Assembly (NCBI GenBank): GCA_002367105.1
Contig: DFCS01000008.1
Coordinates: 172,915-202,750 of the forward strand
Direction: 5' to 3'
From: Hungatella sp. UBA3048
GTDB taxonomy: Bacteria; Bacillota; Clostridia; Lachnospirales; Lachnospiraceae
DNA: 29,836 bases
Position numbers and translations under genes: made by a program. Below the pieces are notes generated by a model. The model saw nothing but the letters and a program-made list of their open reading frames with translations. It was not told the DNA's origin and did no database searches. Below are positions 18,153 through 25,325 of this stretch, one piece after another (within the stretch, counting starts at the first letter, position 1; each line of letters opens with the position of its first letter).

Positions 18153-19145
18153 ATGATATCATTTGTTTACACAATACTATTGTTCTTGTTATATGCCTGT
18201 GCAATCAGCAGTAGCTTCTATGCATGGATGAATACAAAGCACAAATCACACCTGGTCTTTATTGCAGTTTTTACGTTTTTTCTGGCTGACCTGTCTATAA
18301 TTTCGATAATAGAATTTATCTGCCAAACGCCAATAAACCTTTCTACATCTCCAAATAATACCTTTCCGGAAGCCAAGTTTATAAGCTTGTTGATAGGTAT
18401 TATAATCTATACCTTTTTATTTCTGTTCCTGCTGGAAACCCCTTTTAAGCTTCGGTACCTCATCCCTCCGATTCTATTTGTCTGTATATCAGCCTTGACT
18501 CCGATTTTTTTTACCGGCATACTTGCTGACTGGTGCTACTATGCAGGGCGCTATATTTCTTTAATTACCCTGCTTTTATTATTCCTAAGGCAAATTTACC
18601 GCTCTAAAGATACACAGAATACTCTTTGGCATTTTATTCTAAAGCTCAACCTCACAATGTTGGGCTTTATGTCCGCTTCCTTCCTTGAAGTAACCATAAC
18701 ATTAATATACTGGAAGACTTATTCCCAATGGCTCAGTTCCTTTGCTCCCAAGCTGACAGAACGTATTTTTACAGAAGACATTTATTCCATTGCCCTTTCA
18801 GTCTGGTACATAAGCCAATGCTATCGAATTGTCAGGGATAAGTTCTATACAACTGCTCTTTCAGGCGAAGTATCCACTTCTCTTTCTTCCGGCCAGTTCA
18901 GCCATGCGAAAGAAAAATTTTCAGCACATCTGGCACTTACAAAAAGGGAATGTGAAATTCTGGATCTTTTGCTGAAGAATAAGACAAATCAGGAGATAAC
19001 GGAAGAACTATTTATTTCGTTAGGTACTGCAAAGACCCATGTCCATAACATCCTTCAAAAAGCCAATGTTACCAAACGGACCCAGCTAATGGAAGCATTT
19101 AAAACATTTGTAATGGAAAACAGAGAGAATTTCGATCTTCTTTAA
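18153..19145 (+). CDS. aguR: Membrane-anchored LuxR-family regulator (AguR-like)
   Basis: A 330-residue protein. The first about 215 residues are strongly hydrophobic with roughly seven membrane-spanning segments; the C-terminus (262-312) is a LuxR/GerE helix-turn-helix beginning LTKRECEILDLLLKNKTNQEI and containing LGTAKTHVHNIL. Transcribed divergently from the agmatine genes. Known: AguR of enterococci and lactococci is a membrane-bound LuxR one-component sensor that activates the AgDI operon in response to agmatine. Architecture and location here match, so I assign that role by inference. No kinase partner is present and the N-terminus is not a receiver domain, so it likely senses its ligand directly in the membrane. 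Confidence 0.82.
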   Translation: MISFVYTILLFLLYACAISSSFYAWMNTKHKSHLVFIAVFTFFLADLSIISIIEFICQTPINLSTSPNNTFPEAKFISLLIGIIIYTFLFLFLLETPFKLRYLIPPILFVCISALTPIFFTGILADWCYYAGRYISLITLLLLFLRQIYRSKDTQNTLWHFILKLNLTMLGFMSASFLEVTITLIYWKTYSQWLSSFAPKLTERIFTEDIYSIALSVWYISQCYRIVRDKFYTTALSGEVSTSLSSGQFSHAKEKFSAHLALTKRECEILDLLLKNKTNQEITEELFISLGTAKTHVHNILQKANVTKRTQLMEAFKTFVMENRENFDLL

Positions 19146-19211
19146 CTTGTTAAAAGATACACAATCAATGCCATCGGCTAAGCCCAACATCATTAACTTA
19201 AAGGATCTTTC

Positions 19212-19254
19212 TAGGTGCTCCAGCAGGACCCACGGTTGCTGCACCAAATCCAAG
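19212..19254 (-). repeat. 43-base rhs scrap fused to a transposase remnant
   Basis: On the minus strand this encodes LGFGAATVGPAGAP, nearly identical in DNA (about 3 mismatches by eye) to the Rhs linker segment inside tip A near 25765-25807, and related to tip C near 28068-28110. It has the same orientation as tip A. The left edge runs into unrelated DNA after GAP, and the right edge is joined in frame to the IS1182 transposase codons. Confidence 0.8.
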
Positions 19255-19502
19255 ATTGGTGGAGTGATCGGGTACCCGCTCATTCAAATCTAATCCCAAA
19301 AACCAGCGATAGGCCATATTTACCTGAATTTCCTGTTCCAACCGCCGTTCTGATTCGATACCGTAGAGAAATCCAATCAACAAGTATTTCACTAAGATAA
19401 CTGGATCAATACTGGGACGTCCATTATTATAGCAGTAAAATTCCTTTGTTTCCTCATAGATAAATGAGAAATCAACCAATCGTTCTAACTTGCGTAATTA
19501 GC
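19255..19502 (-). pseudogene. IS1182-family transposase remnant (N-terminal part only)
   Basis: The minus strand encodes LRKLERLVDFSFIYEE, NNGRPSIDPVILVKYLLIG, and VNMAYRWFLGLDLNERVPDH-ST, which are the conserved N-terminal blocks of IS1182-type (DUF772-containing) transposases. The frame is cut at both ends: a stop codon precedes LRKLE, removing the first residues, and after the VPDHST block the protein switches abruptly to the rhs-derived LGFGAATVG and stops. The DDE catalytic domain is missing altogether. No inverted terminal repeats were found. It is a dead fragment marking a rearrangement breakpoint right of aguR. Confidence 0.85.
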
Positions 19503-19565
19503 GAAAAGCCGAAATTTCACTGCATACAAGGTGGCTACGGCGAAAAAGATTTACTATCGTCAAAA

Positions 19566-19630
19566 TGTATGCTTGACATACAATCCAAAATATCGTATGC
19601 TAAGCATACATTAGTTAGTGATGGCTAACT
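19566..19630 (+). promoter_or_regulatory. Three inverted repeats: probable MarR operators
   Basis: Three separate palindromes: TGTATG-N5-CATACA (19566-19582, overlapping the -35), GTATGC-TAA-GCATAC (19595-19609, overlapping the -10) and AGTTAG-N6-CTAACT (19613-19630, just downstream). The first two share the GTATG/CATAC half-site. MarR proteins typically bind such 15-18 base palindromes at their own promoters, and the second gene of the operon encodes a MarR protein. Binding is inferred. Confidence 0.7.
19573..19601 (+). promoter_or_regulatory. Promoter of the methyltransferase-ABC operon
   Basis: Consensus TTGACA (19573-19578) and TATGCT (19596-19601; 4 of 6) with the optimal 17-base spacer, 51 bases before the first ATG. 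Both hexamers are inside inverted repeats, so a repressor would cover them directly. Confidence 0.72.
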
Positions 19631-19652
19631 TGGTAAGGAGGTAATAAAGTAT

Positions 19653-20645
19653 ATGTTTATCCAAAACCCAATACAGTATTACGAAATGTTGCTCCAATAT
19701 CATCAAGCGCAACTCTTTTTGGCATCGATTCGCATTGATGTATACTCACATATGGAGCAACCGGCGCAGTTACATGACCTTGCAAGAAAAATTGGGTGTA
19801 GCGAGGAAAAATTGGAACCGCTTTTATCTGCGCTAAAAACAGTTGGTTTAATTCAAAAAGACAACAATGGTTTTGTAAACACACCCATTGGAAATGAATT
19901 TTTAGTAAAATCCAAGCCGCATTATTTGGGTGAAATATTGCTTCATAGAGAGCAAATGAACTCACTTTCGCATTTAGAAGAACAGCTATTCAGTGAAAAG
20001 AACAGCACAATTCCAATGTACGATTTTGCAGAACTGGCGAAAGCCGTTATCCCCGAAATATATGCGACTGGTAGAGCAACAGATTTTATCACAGAAATAA
20101 ACAAACTATATCCCGACAAAAACTCAGAACTTCATATTTTGGATTTGGGCGGCGGCTCCGGCATATTGGCTGTGGAGTTTGTAAAAAGTTACCCTAACGG
20201 CAAGGCTGTTGTTTTCGACAGCCCAAAAGTCACACCTGTAACAAAAGAAGTAGTAACACAGCATGGATTAGAGCAAAGAATATCCGTTATTGAGGGCGAT
20301 TTTAACAAAGATACTTTTGGTGGTGCATACAACCTTATTGTAGCTTCTGGCGTGCTTAATTTTGCGCATGCTGACCTTAATGGTTTTATGGATAGAATTT
20401 CAGAAGCTCTTTGCATTAACGGATATTTAATGGTGATTGGTCAATATTTCAATGAGGAAATCAACTCAATTCATAGTGTTTTGTCTTGGTTGCCGGGGCG
20501 CATGAATGGTTTCCCTGCTCCACCTACAGAAGAAGTAATTAAGAATGCGACAGAAAAATCCGGTTTGAATCCTGTACGCGAAGTCACACCAGGACGTTTT
20601 AGAGGACAATTATTTCAAAAAACGGAGGGTAAATTCAATGAGTGA
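19653..20645 (+). CDS. Class I SAM-dependent methyltransferase (O-methyltransferase-like, winged-helix N-terminus)
   Basis: A 330-residue protein built like plant-type/ASMT/CrtF/BchU small-molecule methyltransferases. The N-terminal part (about 10-95) looks like a winged-helix dimerisation domain (QLHDLARKIGCSEEKLEPLL, then GLIQKDNNGFVNT). The SAM-binding motif I is ILDLGGGSG at 162-170, with an acidic VVFDSP at 187-192 and GDFNKD after it. By eye, where many relatives have the catalytic His (V-L-H), this protein has Asn in GVLNFAHADL, so the acceptor chemistry may differ. AAGGAGG lies 11 bases before the ATG. First gene of the operon; it overlaps the MarR gene by 8 bases. It probably methylates the ligand carried or sensed by the system. 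Substrate unknown. Confidence 0.85.
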   Translation: MFIQNPIQYYEMLLQYHQAQLFLASIRIDVYSHMEQPAQLHDLARKIGCSEEKLEPLLSALKTVGLIQKDNNGFVNTPIGNEFLVKSKPHYLGEILLHREQMNSLSHLEEQLFSEKNSTIPMYDFAELAKAVIPEIYATGRATDFITEINKLYPDKNSELHILDLGGGSGILAVEFVKSYPNGKAVVFDSPKVTPVTKEVVTQHGLEQRISVIEGDFNKDTFGGAYNLIVASGVLNFAHADLNGFMDRISEALCINGYLMVIGQYFNEEINSIHSVLSWLPGRMNGFPAPPTEEVIKNATEKSGLNPVREVTPGRFRGQLFQKTEGKFNE

Positions 20646-21090
20646 TTTATCGCGTGAGGTTATCAATTCATTTATCAGCTTGACGGAAAAAACTGCAAAC
20701 AGCAAAACGAATTTTTTAGACTTCGGCAGTCCAGATATGACGTTTTACAGGGGTGAAATCCATATCATTAAAATGGTCGGAGATTACCCCGGGATCTTTA
20801 GCTCAGAAGTGGCGCGTAAATTTGGCGTAACAAGGGCGGTTATACATAAAACGCTTTTGAAGTTGGAAGAACGAGAGCTTGTGAAAAAAAGCCAAGAGGA
20901 TAACGACAAGAAGCGTATAAAGCTCTTTTTAACTGACAAAGGGAAGCAAGCGTACAATCTACATGAACAATATCATTCTCAACACGATAACGAGTTGTTT
21001 GAGTACGTCAACACATTAACCACAGAACAGCTTGAGGCCATTAACGGCTTTCTGCAACATGCAAATAACCTTATTCAAAATCATGCTTAG
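20638..21090 (+). CDS. MarR-family transcriptional regulator
   Basis: A 150-residue winged helix-turn-helix protein. Seen: recognition region FSSEVARKFGVTRAVIHKTL (about 60-79), then LEERELVKKSQEDNDKKRIKLFLTDKG, the MarR wing, and a C-terminal dimerisation helix. The start overlaps the methyltransferase stop by 8 bases, so expression is coupled. It is the natural candidate to bind the three inverted repeats at 19566-19630. MarR proteins are usually relieved by a small ligand or metal; here perhaps the transported compound. Family call is firm; ligand and target inferred. Confidence 0.9.
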   Translation: MSDLSREVINSFISLTEKTANSKTNFLDFGSPDMTFYRGEIHIIKMVGDYPGIFSSEVARKFGVTRAVIHKTLLKLEERELVKKSQEDNDKKRIKLFLTDKGKQAYNLHEQYHSQHDNELFEYVNTLTTEQLEAINGFLQHANNLIQNHA

Positions 21091-21108
21091 TTTTTAGGAG
21101 GAAATTCA

Positions 21109-22266
21109 ATGAAAAGAAATCTTTTTTCAATTATTTTAGCGGCTATGCTGCTTCTTTCTATGGTGGGGTGTGGTAATAACGCAAATACCCCCAGCGCACA
21201 AGAGCCATCACAAGCCGCACCATCATCTGATACAGCAACAACTGATACAGCAACAGAAAAGCAGAATGAAGCTAGAGTGATTACCGACTTGGGCGGCAAT
21301 CAAGTAGAAATACCGCCCGTTTCAGAAATAGATAAAATTGTGATTATAAGCCCCCCTGTAACCTCTGTTGCTCTTGAAGCTATCCCCGATAAAAACATGA
21401 TTGTCGGCTTGAATCCGAGAGCTTTTGCATTTTCCAATCCGGCAATCATGGCAAAACTATACCCCAATATAAAGGATGTTGACACAACGTTCATTGGTGA
21501 TAATTTCGCAGTCAATACCGAGGCTTTATTGAAACTGGAGCCGGATATTATCTTGTATTATGGCGAAATGCAAAAAAAAGGTGTAGCAAATATCGGATTG
21601 CCTATTATAGACTTTTACCCCACAAACATCACAGACCCTAAAGATGTGGCTACATCATGGGATAATCTCTTACGAGAAATTTTCGGCGTAGATAATAGTG
21701 TCGGACTTGAAACGGAATGGAAAACAACGGAGCAAAAAACAGCAGAACTTTTGAAAAACCAAACAAGCGAGACAAAAAGTGCGCTATGCGTATTCAGTAA
21801 TATGGGCGGGAGCCTTGTTGTTTCTGGCAACAGTGCAACAGACACTTATGCACAGAACTTTTTTGATAAGGCAGGAATACGCAATGTTGCAGAAGAAATA
21901 GACGGTACAGCCGAGGTAAGCATGGAACAAATCTATAAATGGAATCCCGATATGATTATAGTTTTCCATAACGCACCCGCAAAAGCAATTCTCAATAACA
22001 ATATTGAGGGACAAGATTGGTCGCTTTTAGACGCATGGAAGAATAAGGCGGTCTATGACGTTCCGCAATCAACTTATGCTTGGGTTACTCCTTGTGCTGA
22101 TTCACCGCTTATGCCGTTGTGGTTGATTTCCAAAGCATACCCCGAACTTTACAGTGAGGAGGCACTAAGACAGGATATTGCGGCATATTACGAACGGCTA
22201 CATAAAACCACACTCACGGACGAAGAAATAACTTCTATTTTAGCATTGCGGGAAGTTAAAAAGTGA
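21109..22266 (+). CDS. Siderophore/cobalamin-type ABC transporter binding lipoprotein
   Basis: A 385-residue class III (FepB/BtuF/FhuD-like) solute-binding protein. Seen: lipoprotein signal with LLSMVGC and lipidated C21; a Ser/Thr/Ala-rich linker to about residue 50; ITDLGGNQVEIPPVSEIDKIVI, the usual family opening; LLKLEPDIILYYG and YKWNPDMIIVFHNAPA, the two D-P-D-like lobe strands; and a long inter-lobe helix. Known family ligands are ferric siderophores, heme, corrinoids or metal chelates. It follows the MarR gene by 18 bases with AGGAGG before the ATG, and its stop overlaps the permease ATG as TGATG. Ligand cannot be told. Confidence 0.9.
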   Translation: MKRNLFSIILAAMLLLSMVGCGNNANTPSAQEPSQAAPSSDTATTDTATEKQNEARVITDLGGNQVEIPPVSEIDKIVIISPPVTSVALEAIPDKNMIVGLNPRAFAFSNPAIMAKLYPNIKDVDTTFIGDNFAVNTEALLKLEPDIILYYGEMQKKGVANIGLPIIDFYPTNITDPKDVATSWDNLLREIFGVDNSVGLETEWKTTEQKTAELLKNQTSETKSALCVFSNMGGSLVVSGNSATDTYAQNFFDKAGIRNVAEEIDGTAEVSMEQIYKWNPDMIIVFHNAPAKAILNNNIEGQDWSLLDAWKNKAVYDVPQSTYAWVTPCADSPLMPLWLISKAYPELYSEEALRQDIAAYYERLHKTTLTDEEITSILALREVKK

Positions 22267-23288
22267 TGGAACGGACACAGGCGAAATACATACAAAAGTT
22301 TATATTGCCGCTTCTCGTGTTGCTTCTGATTTTTTGCGGAGTTTCGCTGTTATGGGGACAATACGAAATAAGGTTAGATGATATGATGAAAATCCTTGCC
22401 GCTCGCTTTAGCGGCGGCAAGGATAAATCATTGGAAATTATTGACCATGTTATTTTTCAAGTGCGATTGCCTCGTATCATATTGGCGTGTCTTGTGGGAG
22501 CGGGTTTATCCGTTTCCGGCGCAGCCTTGCAAGGTACATTTCAAAATCCGCTTGTAAGTCCCGATTTGTTAGGTGTTTGCGCAGGTGCGGGCTTCGGTGC
22601 TTCTCTCGCAATTTTATTGATGTCCGGCAGTAGTTTTTTTATGCCTTTACTATCGCTGATTTTTGGATTTTCAAGCATCTTAATTGTATTTTTTCTTGCG
22701 AAAAATAAAGGCAAGATGGAAACAATATCACTTGTGTTATCGGGAATTATTGTATCTTCCATTTTTAGCGCATTAACATCTTTAATCAAATATGTTGCCG
22801 ATACCGATGAAAAATTACCGGCTATTACTTTTTGGCTTATGGGGAGTTTTGCTAACACTTCATACCATCACATTAGAATTGCGATTATTCCTATAGTAAT
22901 CGGCGTTGCCGGATTATTATGTTATCGCTACAAAATCAATTTGCTTTCTTTGGGTGACGAGGATGCACATACAATGGGCATTAACCCCAATAGAACAAGA
23001 TGGGCGATCATTCTCTTTGCTACCGTCACCACCGCCGCATGTGTGACCGTTTCCGGCATTATTGGCTGGGTCGGGCTTGTTATCCCCCACATTTGTAGAC
23101 GCGCCACAGGAGGAAATCACGGGACGCTATTACCTGTCTCTTGCCTTGCTGGTGCGGTTTTCATGGTAGTAGTAGACACGTTGGCCCGTAACTTGACAGC
23201 CGCCGAAATTCCTATCGGCATACTGACAGCGTTAATAGGCGCACCTTTTTTTGCGGTACTTTACCGCCGCACGAAAGGAGGGATTTGA
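22266..23288 (+). CDS. FecCD/BtuC-family ABC transporter permease
   Basis: A 340-residue membrane protein of the FecCD type, with about ten transmembrane segments. Seen: VRLPRIILACLVGAGLSVSG followed by AALQGTFQNPLVSPDLLGV, the family hallmark near residues 60-100, and GLVIPHICRRATGGNHGTLLP plus EIPIGILTALIGAPFFAVLY near the end (cytoplasmic coupling and last helix). I start at the ATG at 22266, which overlaps the binding-protein stop as TGATG, rather than the GTG one codon earlier. A single permease gene implies a homodimeric channel. Partner of the adjacent ATPase and lipoprotein. Confidence 0.93.
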   Translation: MERTQAKYIQKFILPLLVLLLIFCGVSLLWGQYEIRLDDMMKILAARFSGGKDKSLEIIDHVIFQVRLPRIILACLVGAGLSVSGAALQGTFQNPLVSPDLLGVCAGAGFGASLAILLMSGSSFFMPLLSLIFGFSSILIVFFLAKNKGKMETISLVLSGIIVSSIFSALTSLIKYVADTDEKLPAITFWLMGSFANTSYHHIRIAIIPIVIGVAGLLCYRYKINLLSLGDEDAHTMGINPNRTRWAIILFATVTTAACVTVSGIIGWVGLVIPHICRRATGGNHGTLLPVSCLAGAVFMVVVDTLARNLTAAEIPIGILTALIGAPFFAVLYRRTKGGI

Positions 23289-24067
23289 TGCTGCTTGAAG
23301 TATGCAACGCCAATTTCCACTATTCTTGCGATACACCTATATTAAATAACGTCAATTTCTCTATGAGACATGGTGAAATACTTGCCGTTATGGGGCGAAA
23401 TGGAATTGGTAAAACAACAATGATTAAGTGCATTGCGGGCATTTTGCCATGGAAAGACGGATATTCTACGGTTGACGGACATAAAAGCTCTGTGAAACAC
23501 CCAATACATCAAATAGGCTATGTGCCGCAAGCGCATAAAACCTCGTTTTCGTATACGGTAAGGGACATGGTAGTTTTCGGCAAGGTAGGTCATCGTTCAT
23601 ATTTCGCTACTCCAAAACCACAAGACTATCAGCTTGCCGATGAGACACTTGCCGAAGTAGGTATCGAGGAATTAGGTGACAAATACTGCAATGAATTAAG
23701 CGGAGGCCAACTACAACTTGTCTTTATCGCAAGGGCGCTAATCCATTCGCCAAAGCTCCTAATATTAGACGAGCCGGAATCCCACTTGGATTTTCGCAAT
23801 CAAATTCGACTTTTGAAGCTATTAGAAAGGCTGGTTGACGAAAAAAACATCTCTTGTATCATCAACACCCATTATCCTAATCACGCAATTAGAATAGCAA
23901 ATAAATGTTTTTTGCTCGGTGATGGGGATTATCTTTTCGGTGATATGAGAGAGATTATGACAGAAAGAAACATCGAAAAGTTTTTCTGTGTAAAATCTCG
24001 CTCCATGCAAATGGAATACAACGGGAAAAATATCACGACATTTGTGTTCTTGGATGAGATGTGCTGA
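23288..24067 (+). CDS. FepC/BtuD-type ABC transporter ATPase
   Basis: A 259-residue ATP-binding subunit. Counting from one residue earlier (a TTG at 23285): Walker A GRNGIGKTT at 37-45, Q-loop YVPQ, signature LSGGQLQLVFIARAL from 138, Walker B LLILDEP at 158-164 and H-loop INTHYPNHA. The ATG at 23288 overlaps the permease stop as TGATG and has AGGAGG ahead of it, so I prefer it to the TTG. The residue after the Walker B glutamate is S-H-L-D (D-loop). The C-terminal about 40 residues are less typical and end in Cys. Energises import of the metal-chelate-like substrate. The operon seems to finish here. Confidence 0.94.
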   Translation: MLLEVCNANFHYSCDTPILNNVNFSMRHGEILAVMGRNGIGKTTMIKCIAGILPWKDGYSTVDGHKSSVKHPIHQIGYVPQAHKTSFSYTVRDMVVFGKVGHRSYFATPKPQDYQLADETLAEVGIEELGDKYCNELSGGQLQLVFIARALIHSPKLLILDEPESHLDFRNQIRLLKLLERLVDEKNISCIINTHYPNHAIRIANKCFLLGDGDYLFGDMREIMTERNIEKFFCVKSRSMQMEYNGKNITTFVFLDEMC

Positions 24068-24098
24068 AGGATTTTTGGTGCATGAGAATGTTTCTGCG

Positions 24099-24130
24099 AA
24101 AACAATGGTAATAAAAAAAACCGTTGTTTT
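24099..24130 (+). terminator. Hairpin after the ABC operon
   Basis: AAAACAATGG (24099-24108) pairs with CCGTTGTTTT (24121-24130), one G-U pair, around an A-rich 12-base loop, 32 bases after the ATPase stop. No U tract follows, so it is a weak terminator candidate. Confidence 0.4.
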
Positions 24131-24139
24131 GGCGGCGGG

Positions 24140-24502
24140 ATAACTACGCTCAAAAATTGTAGGCTCTCGCGTGACGACGAGAATGAGGGTTACAGTTCCA
24201 GTATTATGACGCAGAAGCAGATATTAAGCCAGTATGCAAAGCAACAGGGAATGTTGAACACGGAATACTATATTGACGATGGCTATTCCGGGACAAATTA
24301 TGACCGCCCAGATTTTAAGCGGTTGGAACACGACATTGAAGCCGGAAAAATCGGAACGGTGATTACGAAAGACCTTTCAAGGCTTGGGCGCGACTATCTG
24401 AAAACGGGTTACTATGTGGAAGTTCTTTTTCCTGAATATGATGTGCGCTATATTGCCGTCAATGATTCCGTTGATACTTCCACAGGCGACAACGAGTTTA
24501 AC
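24140..24502 (+). pseudogene. TnpX/TndX-type large serine recombinase, N-terminal remnant
   Basis: The plus strand encodes RLSRDDENEGYSSSI, then QKQILSQYAKQQGM, YIDDGYSGTNYDRPDFKRL and VITKDLSRLGRDYLKTGYY, the catalytic resolvase domain of large serine recombinases from Tn4451/Tn5397-type elements. The usual N-terminal residues with the start codon are degraded (ITTLKNCRLSR in place of an ITALYxRLSR-like opening). After VDTSTGDNEF (about 24500) the expected PFKN..NEWYA continuation is absent; the frame runs into antisense DUF4291 DNA. The zinc ribbon and C-terminal domains are missing, so it is not functional. It suggests that the preceding operon came in on an integrative or mobilisable element. 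Confidence 0.88.
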
Positions 24503-24744
24503 TTAGTTGCCCAGCCCGACCTATACATCATCCATAAAAATGATGGTTTTATCCAAGTCATTCTGTCCATATTGAATGATGCTCCAAATGTCCCAGACTT
24601 TATTGCTTCATTAGCGATTATATCGTTGTATGCTTGGTAAACCCTAATAGTATCATTATCATATAATGCATATATTTTGTTGGCTAATATTTTTTTTGCT
24701 GTTAGTTCCTTCATCAATTTTACTTTCTGTTTAGAAGTGCTCAT
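24503..24744 (-). pseudogene. DUF4291-family protein, C-terminally truncated
   Basis: The minus strand encodes KIYALYDNDTIRVYQAYN, IANEAIKSGTFGASFNM and DRMTWIKPSFLWMMYRSGW, which I recognise as the N-terminal half of DUF4291 proteins (function unknown). Right after GWATK the frame enters the antisense of the recombinase gene, so about two thirds of the usual protein is lost. The frame stays open to 24448 only by chance. Start could be the Met at 24744 or at 24714; the apparent earlier start at 24777 lies inside a hairpin and is unlikely. Confidence 0.72.
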
Positions 24745-24775
24745 TGAGCAGAAAATATTACTGCTTAATGAGCAC
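24737..24775 (-). terminator. Long hairpin downstream of immunity gene A
   Basis: GTGCTCATTGAGCAG (24737-24751) and CTGCTTAATGAGCAC (24761-24775) form a 15-position stem with one mismatch and a 9-base AT loop, 16 bases past the HEAT-like gene stop. No U run follows. It could be a terminator or the end of a small mobile repeat. Confidence 0.55.
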
Positions 24776-24791
24776 AATGAATAGCAGGATA

Positions 24792-25322
24792 TTATTTCCT
24801 GCTCAGCTGCATAATAGCATTATCCTTAATAATTTGATTTTCCGATTGTGCCAATAATTCTAATTTTTTTCTTGACTCCCTGGTATTAATATCGCCCAAT
24901 GCCCAAATACACTTTACAGCCAGTGGAGATACATCGCTATATTCCAAGTATTTTAAGCGCAAAAGTGCAGCCTTGAACAGACTATCTACTGTATCGGGAC
25001 ACTTTAATTGCTTCAGAATAGAAGCAATATTTTCGTGTTGAAAATGCCAATTTGCTTCAATTAACTTGCAAAGGACGTTGGCGAAATCTTTTGTAAAAAG
25101 ATTAAAGGCAAATCCAACATATAAAGCACTCTCTACGTCAATTGCATTCTGCTCTCCAAAGGCCATTTCCAGTAGCCGTATTATATAACTTGGATCTTTC
25201 GTAACATCAACAGCAAAATCTTTTATAAACTCTTTTTTAATTAAGTCTACTTTCGATTTATCTTGAATTACGAAAGTCATTTGCATTAACTTTTGAATAG
25301 AACTTTTCTCTTGAACAGTCAT
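24792..25322 (-). CDS. HEAT-repeat-like putative immunity protein for Rhs tip A
   Basis: A 176-residue, leucine-rich, mostly helical protein. Its C-terminal half resembles HEAT/armadillo units (LLRLKYLEYSDVSPLAVKCIWALGD is spread over about 115-150, then SRKKLELLAQSENQIIKDNAIMQL). No signal peptide or membrane segment, so cytoplasmic. Its ATG is 3 bases after the stop of Rhs tip A, the same spacing as in the tip C/immunity pair, which is the normal toxin-immunity order. I infer that it neutralises the tip A toxin; HEAT-like folds are common among immunity proteins. The gene is intact although the rhs frame ahead of it is broken. Confidence 0.68.
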   Translation of the reverse strand: MTVQEKSSIQKLMQMTFVIQDKSKVDLIKKEFIKDFAVDVTKDPSYIIRLLEMAFGEQNAIDVESALYVGFAFNLFTKDFANVLCKLIEANWHFQHENIASILKQLKCPDTVDSLFKAALLRLKYLEYSDVSPLAVKCIWALGDINTRESRKKLELLAQSENQIIKDNAIMQLSRK

Positions 25323-25325
25323 ACA

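Noticed and set aside
22541..22858. Minus-strand frame of 105 codons inside the FecCD permease
   Set aside because: Antisense shadow of a membrane protein gene.
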